Origin: Moritella dasanensis ArB 0140
GTDB taxonomy: Bacteria > Pseudomonadota > Gammaproteobacteria > Enterobacterales > Moritellaceae
Reading direction: 5' to 3'
Assembly (NCBI RefSeq): GCF_000276805.1
Contig: NZ_AKXQ01000010.1
Coordinates: 1-64,000, forward strand
DNA: 64,000 nucleotides
In this document: piece after piece, positions 29,467 to 37,373 of the stretch
Layout: each line of letters opens with the position of its first letter
Position numbering within the stretch: position 1 is the first letter of the stretch
The notes under the pieces: model-generated
Seen by the model: only the letters and a program-made list of their open reading frames with translations
The model's database searches: none
What the model was told of the DNA's origin: nothing
Made by a program: the position numbers and the translations under genes

Positions 29467-30441
29467 ATGAGCCGCTATAAACAATTATTATTCGGTGGCG
29501 CGATGCTATTGCTGATGTTAGCAGGCATTAGTTTGATTTATGGTGCGCAAACGTTGTCGATAAATACGGTATTACACACGTTATGGCAAGGTGGGGAACA
29601 GGACTTCATTGTTAATGATTACCGTTTGCCACGTATATTAATTGCTATCTTGGTGGGAACTGGCCTCGCGGTTTCAGGAGTATTAACACAAGGTATTATC
29701 CGTAATCCACTCGCGTCACCCGATCTGATGGGGATCAGTGGTGGCGCTGGCTTAGCTGCTTGTACTGTATTGTTGGTTTGGCCTAATATCGGCAGTGTTT
29801 GGTTGCCTGTTGTCGCGTTGTTCGGCGGATTTAGTGCGGCGTTGATAATCTGGTTATTGAGTCGCTGGCAACAACCGAGTCCGGCGCGTTTAGCCCTAGT
29901 CGGTATTGCTATGAGTGCTTTTTTATCCAGCTGTATTAATTTTCTGTTAGTGATACATCCTATTGAAGTAAACAGTGCCATGATCTGGTTGACGGGGAGT
30001 TTATGGGGACGTAACTGGAGTTATATTTGGCCACTGTTACCTTGGTTGCTGACCCTCGTGCCATTTTCCTTTTACTTAGCTTGGCGTTTAGATCTATTTG
30101 CGTTAGGTGAAGAAACCGCACAGGCATTAGGGGTTGATACCCAGCGCTTACAGATTATGGCCTTATTATCTGCTGTCGCGCTTGCCAGTGTCAGTGTCGC
30201 AGTGTGTGGCACTATCGGTTTTGTTGGTTTGCTTGCTCCCCATTTAGCTCGATTACTGGTTGGCTCTCGCCATCAGCTTGTATTACCTATTGCTGCTTTA
30301 GTTGGCGCTTTGTTAGTGCTTAGCGCTGATACGCTCGCTCGTAATCTAGCACCGCCATTAGAACTACCAGCCGGCGTATTGACGGCTATTTTAGGTGCGC
30401 CGTATTTCATTTTTTTGCTCCATCGATATAAAGGTTGGTAA
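29467..30441 (+). CDS. fecD: Ferric citrate ABC transporter, permease
   Basis: Second FecCD-family permease (324 residues), starting directly after the fecC stop. 'DYRLPRILIAILVGTGLAVSGVLTQGIIRNPLASPDLMGISGGA' and 'GTIGFVGLLAPHLARLLVG' are the same family signatures as in FecC. It is followed after one base by fecE, so translation is probably coupled. Confidence 0.9.
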   Translation: MSRYKQLLFGGAMLLLMLAGISLIYGAQTLSINTVLHTLWQGGEQDFIVNDYRLPRILIAILVGTGLAVSGVLTQGIIRNPLASPDLMGISGGAGLAACTVLLVWPNIGSVWLPVVALFGGFSAALIIWLLSRWQQPSPARLALVGIAMSAFLSSCINFLLVIHPIEVNSAMIWLTGSLWGRNWSYIWPLLPWLLTLVPFSFYLAWRLDLFALGEETAQALGVDTQRLQIMALLSAVALASVSVAVCGTIGFVGLLAPHLARLLVGSRHQLVLPIAALVGALLVLSADTLARNLAPPLELPAGVLTAILGAPYFIFLLHRYKGW

Positions 30442-30442
30442 T

Positions 30443-31207
30443 GTGTTAACGATTGAAAATTTAACTATAGGTTATGCTGGCGTCGTTATATTGGACGGTC
30501 TGAATATAACCATTCCGCAAGGTAAAATAACCGCCTTGATTGGTCCTAATGGGTGCGGTAAGTCGACCTTACTTAAGACTATTTCCGGTAGTCTAAAACC
30601 CACTAAGGGTAAAGTGAGTTTGGCAGGGCAAGATCTCAGTAAATTAAGCCATAAGACAAAAGCCCAGCTATTATCAATACTCCCTCAATCTCCAATCACT
30701 CCTGAAGGGATCAGTGTTCGACAACTGGTTAGCTGCGGGCGTAATCCTTATCTTTCGCACTGGGGCGGATTAAGTCAACAGGATCGGGACGAGGTTCAAG
30801 CTGCGCTTATCGAAACTGGTTTATGCGACCTGGCAGACCGCGCTGTTGATAGTCTGTCAGGTGGACAGCGACAACGGGTATGGATCGCGATGGTACTAGC
30901 ACAAGATACAGATTATATTTTGCTTGATGAGCCAACCACTTATCTTGATTTAACGTATCAGGTAGAGTTAATGGAGATGATGCAAAAGATGAATCGACGG
31001 GGAAAAACCTTGGTAGTGGTATTACACGATCTAAACCAAGCTTGTCGCTATTGTGATCACCTAATTGTCATGAAAAAGGGGGCGATAATTGCACAGGATG
31101 AACCGCATAAAGTATTCAATAGCCAATTATTAAAAGAGGTGTTCTCGTTAAATGCGACGATAATGATGGACCCGATTGCTAACAAGCCGATGTGTATTCC
31201 GTTATAA
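30443..31207 (+). CDS. fecE: Ferric citrate ABC transporter, ATP-binding protein
   Basis: ATPase of the importer. Walker A GPNGCGKST, signature LSGGQRQRVWIAMVLAQ, Walker B 'YILLDEPTTYLDL' and the switch His in 'VVVLHDLNQA'. Length 254 with the GTG at 30443, which has AAAGG eight bases upstream and follows the fecD stop by one base. Upstream codons in the same frame overlap fecD and add no conserved sequence. Confidence 0.92.
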   Translation: MLTIENLTIGYAGVVILDGLNITIPQGKITALIGPNGCGKSTLLKTISGSLKPTKGKVSLAGQDLSKLSHKTKAQLLSILPQSPITPEGISVRQLVSCGRNPYLSHWGGLSQQDRDEVQAALIETGLCDLADRAVDSLSGGQRQRVWIAMVLAQDTDYILLDEPTTYLDLTYQVELMEMMQKMNRRGKTLVVVLHDLNQACRYCDHLIVMKKGAIIAQDEPHKVFNSQLLKEVFSLNATIMMDPIANKPMCIPL

Positions 31208-31316
31208 CAACAATGGTTAGTTTCCCTGCCACTTTTTAAGTGGTATTCCCGTTAATTGCAGTGACTGGATAGTTATTTTCTGCTTTTAAACATGTTAATT
31301 GTGCAATAAAATATTT

Positions 31317-31326
31317 TTGGCGCCAA
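31317..31326. promoter_or_regulatory. Palindrome TTGGCGCCAA before the GntR/FCD gene
   Basis: A perfect 10-bp GC-centred palindrome in AT-rich DNA about 70 bases before the regulator gene. The same core recurs before fecA at 32235-32250. Together these suggest an autoregulatory operator of the GntR protein. Confidence 0.6.
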
Positions 31327-31395
31327 TTTAATTGTTGTGATAATTTTTTGTTTTAGTTAGTATTTTGCCTAACAGCTTCTGAGATCGAGATACAT

Positions 31396-32031
31396 GTGAC
31401 AAAAAAAACCATATCCGAGCAGCGCATCGCTGAATTGGCCAATATTTTACAAGACAAAATTCATAGTGATGAAATTGATACCAGTGAGTTTTTACGTCAG
31501 AATGAACTGGAGAAAATGCTGGATGCGAACCGATTCACTGTGCGTCAGGTCCTTACTGAGTTAACTAACCGTAATGTGCTCGAGCATATTCCTTATCGTG
31601 GTCATAAGGTCCGAGTTCACAGTGCTGATGAGCGCGAACAGATCACGGAAACGCGTTTGTTATTAGAGTTAGGCGCTGCAGCTCAGGTCATTATGCAAAT
31701 TGATGAAGCTGGTTTAGCACAACTATATGAACACGCTGTTACTTTTGCAAAGGCGGTTGAATCATTGGATTTACAGGCGCAGATACGCGCTAATTATGCT
31801 TTTCATAGTTTTTATTATAGCTATTGCCAGAATGTATTTTTGTGTGATCTTATTAATGAATTAAGAGAGAAGGGCATTCGGGTTAGTCGCAATGCTTGGC
31901 GCAGCCCTCATGTTTCTGAACAGTCCCGTGATGAACATTTTGCTATGGTGGAAGCGTTAAAAAATAAAGATCTATTAGGTTTACAGAATTTAATTTATCA
32001 ACACCTCAATGCCTGGAAAAAGACACTATAA
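31396..32031 (+). CDS. GntR-family regulator with FCD domain, in the fec locus
   Basis: A 211-residue transcription factor. Residues about 1-72 are a winged helix of GntR type ('LRQNELEKMLDANRFTVRQVLTELTNRNVLEHIPYRGHKV'). The rest is an all-helical FCD ligand domain ('ETRLLLELGAAAQVIMQ', 'FHSFYYSYCQNVFL', 'SRDEHFAMVEALKNKDL'); FCD domains bind organic acids, usually through a metal held by His/Asp residues. It lies between fecE and fecA on the same strand, with matching palindromes before itself and fecA. I infer that it controls ferric citrate uptake, perhaps sensing citrate. The start is a GTG. No fecI or fecR is nearby. Confidence 0.85.
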   Translation: MTKKTISEQRIAELANILQDKIHSDEIDTSEFLRQNELEKMLDANRFTVRQVLTELTNRNVLEHIPYRGHKVRVHSADEREQITETRLLLELGAAAQVIMQIDEAGLAQLYEHAVTFAKAVESLDLQAQIRANYAFHSFYYSYCQNVFLCDLINELREKGIRVSRNAWRSPHVSEQSRDEHFAMVEALKNKDLLGLQNLIYQHLNAWKKTL

Positions 32032-32208
32032 ACACCTTGTGAATAGTGTCCCACGCGACCTTGTAGCAAGTAGACTATTCCTATCAGTAAGCAGACTATT
32101 ACAGTCTGCACCCTCCCGTTTTATTGCATACTTCCTATTGTCACTACTAAATTAAAATTCTGATATTAATACATTTACACCTCTTTATGGATAAATCGCT
32201 ATTGGTAA

Positions 32209-32223
32209 TGAAAATTATTATCA
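32209..32223 (+). promoter_or_regulatory. Fur box before fecA
   Basis: TGAAAATTATTATCA matches the 7-1-7 Fur consensus with one mismatch. It lies about 180 bases before the fecA start. Confidence 0.75.
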
Positions 32224-32234
32224 TTTAGCTTTAC

Positions 32235-32250
32235 AGATTGGCGCCAATCT
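32235..32250. promoter_or_regulatory. 16-bp palindrome before fecA, probable GntR/FCD operator
   Basis: AGATTGGCGCCAATCT is a perfect palindrome that contains the TTGGCGCCAA core seen before the GntR/FCD gene. It begins 11 bases after the Fur box, so the two proteins could act at the same promoter. Confidence 0.65.
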
Positions 32251-32404
32251 AGTAAGTTTGTCTCCGTTGATTTCCACACGCTATTTATGACCTATGAGCA
32301 CGGCATTAAATCCCCGTACCTTGTGGTATATGAGTTGTATTTTTGGCGTGCGATTTATTTTTAATATTGTATAAACATTGTGTAAATATAAGGAACATTT
32401 CACC

Positions 32405-34528
32405 ATGAAAGCCAATCACCCTCACTTCAAAATCAATCCCCTTGTTATTGCGGTATTCGCAGGCATTATGTCGAGTTATGCATATGCTGCTGAGACGCAG
32501 GTTATTGAAACTTCGGTTGTTAGCGCCAGTATATTAGGGAATTCGGAAGTTGCTGAAGTTCGAACTTACCAAGGGAATCGCAGTATTATCACTTCTGAAG
32601 TGATGAAAAAAACGGCGGTTCGCTCAATTGATACGGCCTTACAACAAGTCCCTGGTATTAAAATCGCGGATGAAACTGGCACCGGCGTATTGCCAAATGT
32701 ATCAGTGCGAGGTTTGGAGGGGAGTCGAAGTGGTTATACCCAATTTTTACTTGATGGTATTCCGATGACATTAGCGCCTTATGGCCACACTGGACAGTCA
32801 TTATTTCCTGCATCTCTGCAGATGGTTGACCGAATTGATGTGGTGCGTGGTGGTGCGGCTGTACAATATGGACCGAATAATGTTGGTGGTGTTATCAATC
32901 TAGTATCAAAACCAATCCCTGAGCAGTGGCAAACTAGCATTAACGAACGTATTACCTTCAGCGGTAACAGTCACAATCTTTATGATACTTATATCAGCAC
33001 TGGTGGTGCGCTGACTGATAATTTCTCATTACGTTTTGATACAAATATTTTAACTGGCGAATCATTCCGCGAGAATTCAGATACAGACGTACAGAACTGG
33101 ATGTTACAAACAGCCTGGTATATTAATGATCGTAATACCTTAGAAGCAACAGTGCAATATTATGATGCAGACACAGCGCTACCTGGTGCGTTAAATACGT
33201 CTGCATACGAAGAAGATCGTAATCAGTCATTACGCCCTAATGATGAGTTTGCGGCTGATACTACGCGTGTCTCAGTGAAGTATAACCATGTATTAAGTGA
33301 TTTAAGTGTCATTGATTATGGTGTGGTTGATGTGATTGCTTTCGGTAATAAAAGTAAGCGTAATTTTCAGTGGGATTTTTATAATAAAGGCAAAGATACC
33401 GATGGAAATTTAGGAGACCATTGGGGTGATACAACTCAAGATCCAACAGACTTAAGAACGTCACCGCGAGAATTTAAAGTATATGGTCTTGAAACTAGAA
33501 CGAATTTATATATTGACGGTAAAATAACGCAAGATTGGATCGCGGGTGTGCGTTATGTTAACGAAGATATTGGCTATCAGCTTAACCAAACCGATAATGT
33601 TACGGGCATCACGACAACGCCACGTGACTGGCATATGGATACCAATGCCATGGCTTATTATGCGAGTAATAAACTTGGTTTTTTCAATGATAGTTTAACC
33701 TTTACGCCGGGTGTTCGTGTCGAAGACGTACGCATGACGTTTACCAATATTGGCGGTAATTATAAGCAAGATAACCATGTTACCGAGATCCTACCGGGCT
33801 TAACGTTAGGTTATGAATTCTCTGATCAGTGGTTTACCTATGCGAATGCACAGAAATCGCTAAGAACGCCACAGATAAGTCAATTATGGCCAAAAGATCA
33901 AACTCTTGAGTCGGAACTTTCATGGAACTATGAAGCGGGTATACGCTTTACTCCGACAGTAAGCAGTAACCTTAATCTGGCGCTTTACCGCATCGATTTT
34001 GAAAATAAAATCCAATACAGTCGACCTGTTAGCCAGTTTATAAATGTCGGTGAAACCCGTAATCAGGGGATTGAGGTTGAAGGCTCATTCACGCCAATGG
34101 CGTTACCAGAATTAACACTGCGCGGCGCTTACAACTACTTAGATACCGAGCAACTTGAAGGTGCATTTGCCGGTAATGAACTGCCTTATGCTTCTAATCA
34201 TCAAGTATCCGCTAGTGCTTTATACGATTTAAACGGGGTTGATTTGGGGCTAATGGCTTATTACTACAGTAAATCATTTTCAGATCTAGCGAATACAATA
34301 GAAGAGAATGATGCCGGTACTGCAGGTCAATTACCATCTTATACCGTCGTTAATTTAAGTGTGGCTTCAGAGTTATATCGTCAAGGTAATAAAGCATTAA
34401 CAGTGGGTTTTGCGGTAAATAATTTATTTGATAATGAATATTACTTTAGAGGTTTAGATGTTTCACCTGCCGGTAGAGTACCAGCACCTGGACGCTCTTA
34501 TACACTTGATGTTGGGTATACTTTTTAA
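32405..34528 (+). CDS. fecA: TonB-dependent ferric citrate receptor, FecA type without signalling domain
   Basis: Outer-membrane receptor that imports ferric citrate with TonB energy. Signal peptide to about residue 28 (SYAYA). The plug domain follows, with 'DTALQQVPGIKIADETGTG', 'NVSVRGLEGSRSGYTQFLLDGIPM', 'APYGHTGQSLFP' and 'IDVVRGGAAVQYGPNNVGG', all close to E. coli FecA. The barrel ends in 'SYTLDVGYTF' with terminal Phe. The protein (707) goes from signal peptide almost straight to the TonB box region and lacks the about 80-residue STN signalling domain that E. coli FecA uses to signal to FecR. AAGGAA lies nine bases before the ATG at 32405. Confidence 0.92.
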   Translation: MKANHPHFKINPLVIAVFAGIMSSYAYAAETQVIETSVVSASILGNSEVAEVRTYQGNRSIITSEVMKKTAVRSIDTALQQVPGIKIADETGTGVLPNVSVRGLEGSRSGYTQFLLDGIPMTLAPYGHTGQSLFPASLQMVDRIDVVRGGAAVQYGPNNVGGVINLVSKPIPEQWQTSINERITFSGNSHNLYDTYISTGGALTDNFSLRFDTNILTGESFRENSDTDVQNWMLQTAWYINDRNTLEATVQYYDADTALPGALNTSAYEEDRNQSLRPNDEFAADTTRVSVKYNHVLSDLSVIDYGVVDVIAFGNKSKRNFQWDFYNKGKDTDGNLGDHWGDTTQDPTDLRTSPREFKVYGLETRTNLYIDGKITQDWIAGVRYVNEDIGYQLNQTDNVTGITTTPRDWHMDTNAMAYYASNKLGFFNDSLTFTPGVRVEDVRMTFTNIGGNYKQDNHVTEILPGLTLGYEFSDQWFTYANAQKSLRTPQISQLWPKDQTLESELSWNYEAGIRFTPTVSSNLNLALYRIDFENKIQYSRPVSQFINVGETRNQGIEVEGSFTPMALPELTLRGAYNYLDTEQLEGAFAGNELPYASNHQVSASALYDLNGVDLGLMAYYYSKSFSDLANTIEENDAGTAGQLPSYTVVNLSVASELYRQGNKALTVGFAVNNLFDNEYYFRGLDVSPAGRVPAPGRSYTLDVGYTF

Positions 34529-34547
34529 TTATTGCTGATTTTTGTAA

Positions 34548-34585
34548 ATATACTGGCGACTCATCTCGCCAGTATATTGCTTTTT
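34548..34585 (+). terminator. fecA terminator
   Basis: Arms ATATACTGGCGA and TCGCCAGTATAT with a six-base loop, followed by GC and five Ts, 20 bases after the fecA stop. Confidence 0.9.
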
Positions 34586-34762
34586 ACAAGTCTCTTTTTC
34601 TCACTCAGCAACTTAACGTCAAAGCTAACTTTACCCAACCCACTGCCATGAAACTCTATCGTATTGTGATTTATCCAATTCTTTGGACGTCTTGGAATAA
34701 CTCACTTAAACTCACCATTTTTTAGTAAATGCAGCGGCTTCCATTAATGCCTTATTCGGCGC

Positions 34763-35236
34763 TTATAACCCTTCGATAAACCAATTTGGCGCCACACGTT
34801 TAGTCCACTTTGCAAATTTGGATTTATCCCCGATATAGAAATTTCTGTAGGCACTGACGGCATCGCTATCAACTTTATACTTGTCTGGCATCGCTTGAGG
34901 AAACGCGGTTAGACCAATGGCCGGAAATGAATAGTGACTAATTTCATTTAGCGCTGCTATTGATTTGTGATCTACTTCTTTATTGTATCGATATTTATAT
35001 TCTTTATTGAGTGCCAACGTTAATTGTTTAAGCCACAAAAAATTGTCATAAGACTCTTCAACCCATAATACAGAAGGGTGATTTGAATGGGTCGACTTGT
35101 AAGGAGTTACGAAGCCTTTTTTATTTAATGCAGTACAGAGTAGTTGTACACTTTCTAAAATCATTTTCACCACATGTTGATCACAGTGGTATTGTGCACA
35201 TTTTTGAATGTCAGTATCTAAAATGAAAATATTCAT
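34763..35236 (-). CDS. Conserved hypothetical protein of a type common in phages
   Basis: A 157-residue protein starting 'MNIFILDTDIQKCAQYHCDQHVVKMILES'. This opening, with a Cys and spaced His residues, is one I associate with uncharacterised proteins frequent in large phages and scattered bacterial genomes. The function is not known to me; the conserved C-x3-H-C-D-x-H pattern suggests metal binding or catalysis. The ATG at 35236 has GAGG five bases upstream; a TTG seven codons earlier is unlikely. It lies next to degraded sequence, which fits an accessory, transferred gene. Confidence 0.65.
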   Translation of the reverse strand: MNIFILDTDIQKCAQYHCDQHVVKMILESVQLLCTALNKKGFVTPYKSTHSNHPSVLWVEESYDNFLWLKQLTLALNKEYKYRYNKEVDHKSIAALNEISHYSFPAIGLTAFPQAMPDKYKVDSDAVSAYRNFYIGDKSKFAKWTKRVAPNWFIEGL

Positions 35237-35528
35237 TAACGCCTCATCTTTTAGCAATGGGTTAATCGGACTTACAAATTTTCAATTTTATTGAAGAACA
35301 TTTGTAAGTCAGCAACAGGTATAACCATCGACGTCTGCCATACCGTGATATCTAAGTACGTTAGTTTTCCCTACCGACTCATCATTCTTAATGAATCTAT
35401 ACGAACGAATATCGAAAAAGGATCAATGTAACTTTAAGGAAAGGGAGAGTTTTAATAAAAGTCTTACTCTGTTCTGGGGTTGGTTTTGCTCACTTGATAC
35501 ACTTATATGAAGAGGTTAAGTGATAATG

Positions 35529-35700
35529 GCTAACAAGTAGGTTTTTAATCTGTTGGTAATTCTCTAGTGCTACTTATGGGTTTCGTGCCAACACCGGATC
35601 TCTTATAACCATCAAATGCTGCGTTGGGAGGGTACATGTGGTAACAGTTTGTCCATACACGGCCTGCTTGGATCTTACGGCCGATACGATAAGCGACGTT
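35529..35700 (-). pseudogene. Decayed 3' fragment of an aldehyde dehydrogenase gene
   Basis: About 172 bases align without gaps to 39933-40104, the C-terminal coding end of the intact aldB-like gene, at a constant offset of 4404 bases. One block of 33 bases is identical (35629-35661 against 40033-40065, within alignment error). The copy has stop codons and no 5' part, so it is a remnant. Both copies point the same way. Confidence 0.9.
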
Positions 35701-35746
35701 TAATCAAATTAGTCGTCGCTTAAATATACTAGTTTAAGTTGGCATC

Positions 35747-35785
35747 ATTGCTAATTGCTAAATTGCTAAATTGCTAAATTGCTAA
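35747..35785 (+). repeat. 8-bp tandem repeat (ATTGCTAA)
   Basis: One 7-base and four 8-base copies of ATTGCTAA lie head to tail in noncoding DNA, followed by a mutated unit ATAGCT. It is a simple slippage repeat. Confidence 0.85.
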
Positions 35786-35859
35786 ATAGCTGACAAGCAA
35801 AAAGCATGTTGCGTCTGCCACATGGCTTTCGATCTGATAACAAATAGCGTCGCTATTAT

Positions 35860-36222
35860 TCAAAGTCCCGAAATATCGGCGTAAACAAAATACTCGGTAA
35901 TTTTCCCATCAATAAGGGTTAATTGGGTGGAAAAATATGCACTGTGCCCAGTGCCATCATGGCGAATATAATCTACCATGCCACTGCATAGGATATCTTT
36001 GTCTACGGACCATATCTTGTCGATGCTATGCTTCATAGAGTCTATGCTACCGAAGAATTTTTTATTAGCGTCCAGTGCCGTGCGCTTATCGGTAATGGTA
36101 TCGAAATTACCGATGCGAAAATTTACATGCTCGGCAAGGATAGACTCTAAGTAGTTCAAATCTTTCTTATCTACGGCCTTGTATAGGGATGTTATCAACT
36201 GATTTACTTGTAGCTTATTCAT
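35860..36222 (-). CDS. SnoaL-like / NTF2-fold protein
   Basis: A 120-residue protein with the cone-shaped NTF2-like fold pattern: an N-terminal helix pair ('LITSLYKAVDKKDLNYLESILAEHVNFRIGN'), a middle helix and a C-terminal sheet ('DGTGHSAYFSTQLTLIDGKITEYFVYADI'). Family members are small-molecule isomerases, hydrolases or ligand binders; the substrate is unknown. AAGGTGGA precedes the ATG. It lies 69 bases behind the hydroquinone reductase gene on the same strand and is probably co-transcribed, suggesting work on the same aromatic or quinone compound. Confidence 0.75.
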   Translation of the reverse strand: MNKLQVNQLITSLYKAVDKKDLNYLESILAEHVNFRIGNFDTITDKRTALDANKKFFGSIDSMKHSIDKIWSVDKDILCSGMVDYIRHDGTGHSAYFSTQLTLIDGKITEYFVYADISGL

Positions 36223-36291
36223 ATTTCCACCTTGTTTTCGTTGTTGTTATTGTGTTGCAGTGTATTGTCATTAGTTTTTAACCCGCGGGTT

Positions 36292-37173
36292 TCACCAAGA
36301 TATTTCAGGGCCCGCGGGAACAATACCTGTTGGATTTATGTGCTTATGAGAAAAGTAATAATGAAGTTTCATATAATCGATATCGATGGTATCTCTGATA
36401 CTTGAAATACTAACTAAATCGAGCATATAGTTATAAAGATGTTCAAACGATTTGAGCCGTTTCTTATTCGCCTTAAAATGTACTTCGTAGACAGTCTCAA
36501 AACGTACTAGCGTCGGGATTAAGAACAAATCAGACAACGTGATTTTATTCCCGTGCAAATATCGTGTTTTTTTAATACGAGTATTTAGTTTCTCTAAAGC
36601 TTCAAATAGCACTTCGCTGGCTGCGTCATAGCTTGTTTGATCGGTCGCAAAACCGACGTGATAAACTTTACGATTAACATGTTGATGCAACCAATTATTT
36701 AGCGATGTGATTTCATTTTTTAAATGCTCTGGAACCAGTTCAATTTGATTGCTGGCTAATGGCAACCATTTAGTCGCTAAATCCATTGCCATTGATGATG
36801 AATCATTACTTATTATACGATTTAGCTTTTTATCCCAGAGCACTGGCACCGAGACGCTTCCTGAATAGGTCGGCATTGTTTTTTGGTATAACGCAACCAA
36901 ACTTGGCTCTGCATTGACTTTATTTGGGTGTTCTTTATCAAATAACCAGCCGCCGACGTCGCGTTTTGCTGCAACCGAAGATACTGAAATAGCGTGTTGC
37001 AAGCCAAGGTAATTAATCACCAAATCACAACGATGTGCAAACGGACATGCGTAGGAAATGTATAAATGGTATCGGCTCAGCTCAGGAACCGCAGAAAGAT
37101 TAAAACTATCTTCTTTCAGTAATTCGTGCAGCGCTTTGTTGGGATACCATACGCCTTTATCTAAAACTGCCAT
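36292..37173 (-). CDS. Glutathionyl-hydroquinone reductase (xi-class GST)
   Basis: Reduces glutathionyl-hydroquinones to hydroquinones. The active-site motif is Cys43-Pro-Phe-Ala-His-Arg, where most relatives have CPWAHR, so Trp is replaced by Phe. The C-terminal signature 'MKLHYYFSHKHINPTGIVPAGP' is typical of the ECM4/YqjG family. At 293 residues it is slightly shorter than the E. coli enzyme (328). AGGAG lies before the ATG. It is divergent from the LysR gene, with the repeated element between them. Confidence 0.88.
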   Translation of the reverse strand: MAVLDKGVWYPNKALHELLKEDSFNLSAVPELSRYHLYISYACPFAHRCDLVINYLGLQHAISVSSVAAKRDVGGWLFDKEHPNKVNAEPSLVALYQKTMPTYSGSVSVPVLWDKKLNRIISNDSSSMAMDLATKWLPLASNQIELVPEHLKNEITSLNNWLHQHVNRKVYHVGFATDQTSYDAASEVLFEALEKLNTRIKKTRYLHGNKITLSDLFLIPTLVRFETVYEVHFKANKKRLKSFEHLYNYMLDLVSISSIRDTIDIDYMKLHYYFSHKHINPTGIVPAGPEISW

Positions 37174-37299
37174 GTGATACTCCTGTTTTTACAAAAGGTA
37201 AAAATACTGCTATTCATTTGAGTGAGATATAAATAGTAATATCGTAATTTACTACTCTGGGGTTTTGTCGCTAACGAGTTATGAATATAACTATTTTTT

Positions 37300-37340
37300 T
37301 TTAGTGGATAAACACCAGGCCAGTGATATCATAGTTTACT
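37300..37340. promoter_or_regulatory. Repeated element, copy A (probable LysR site)
   Basis: TTTAGTGGATAAACA and CAGTGATAT are shared, at the same spacing, with copy B at 39294-39334; roughly 32 of about 38 compared positions agree. Copy A lies in the LysR/hydroquinone-reductase divergent region, about 130 bases before the reductase start. Confidence 0.65.
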
Positions 37341-37373
37341 GGTAGTGTACAATTGGAAGGTTTTGAATTATAA

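Larger units (their letters stand above)
32032..32404. other. fecA promoter region
   Basis: About 370 bases with a small hairpin (GCAGACT/AGTCTGC, 32091-32109) that may end the regulator transcript, then the Fur box and the GntR-type palindrome 11 bases apart, then an AT-rich leader to fecA. No ORF seen. Confidence 0.55.
35237..35859. other. Degraded intergenic region with gene remnants
   Basis: About 620 bases without an intact gene. It contains the aldehyde dehydrogenase 3' fragment (35529-35700) and an 8-bp tandem repeat (35747-35785). On the minus strand between about 35370 and 35272 two overlapping frames read like protein (one ends 'ADLQMFFNKIENL' and a stop), suggesting another broken gene I cannot name. 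Confidence 0.55.

Noticed and set aside
31229-31244. Hairpin CCACTT/AAGTGG after fecE as a terminator
   Set aside because: Short stem without a T-run; not enough to call.
34770-34800. A third TTGGCGCC-like sequence near the end of the phage-type gene
   Set aside because: It has TTGGCGCCAC, not the full palindrome, and is inside coding sequence far from a promoter.
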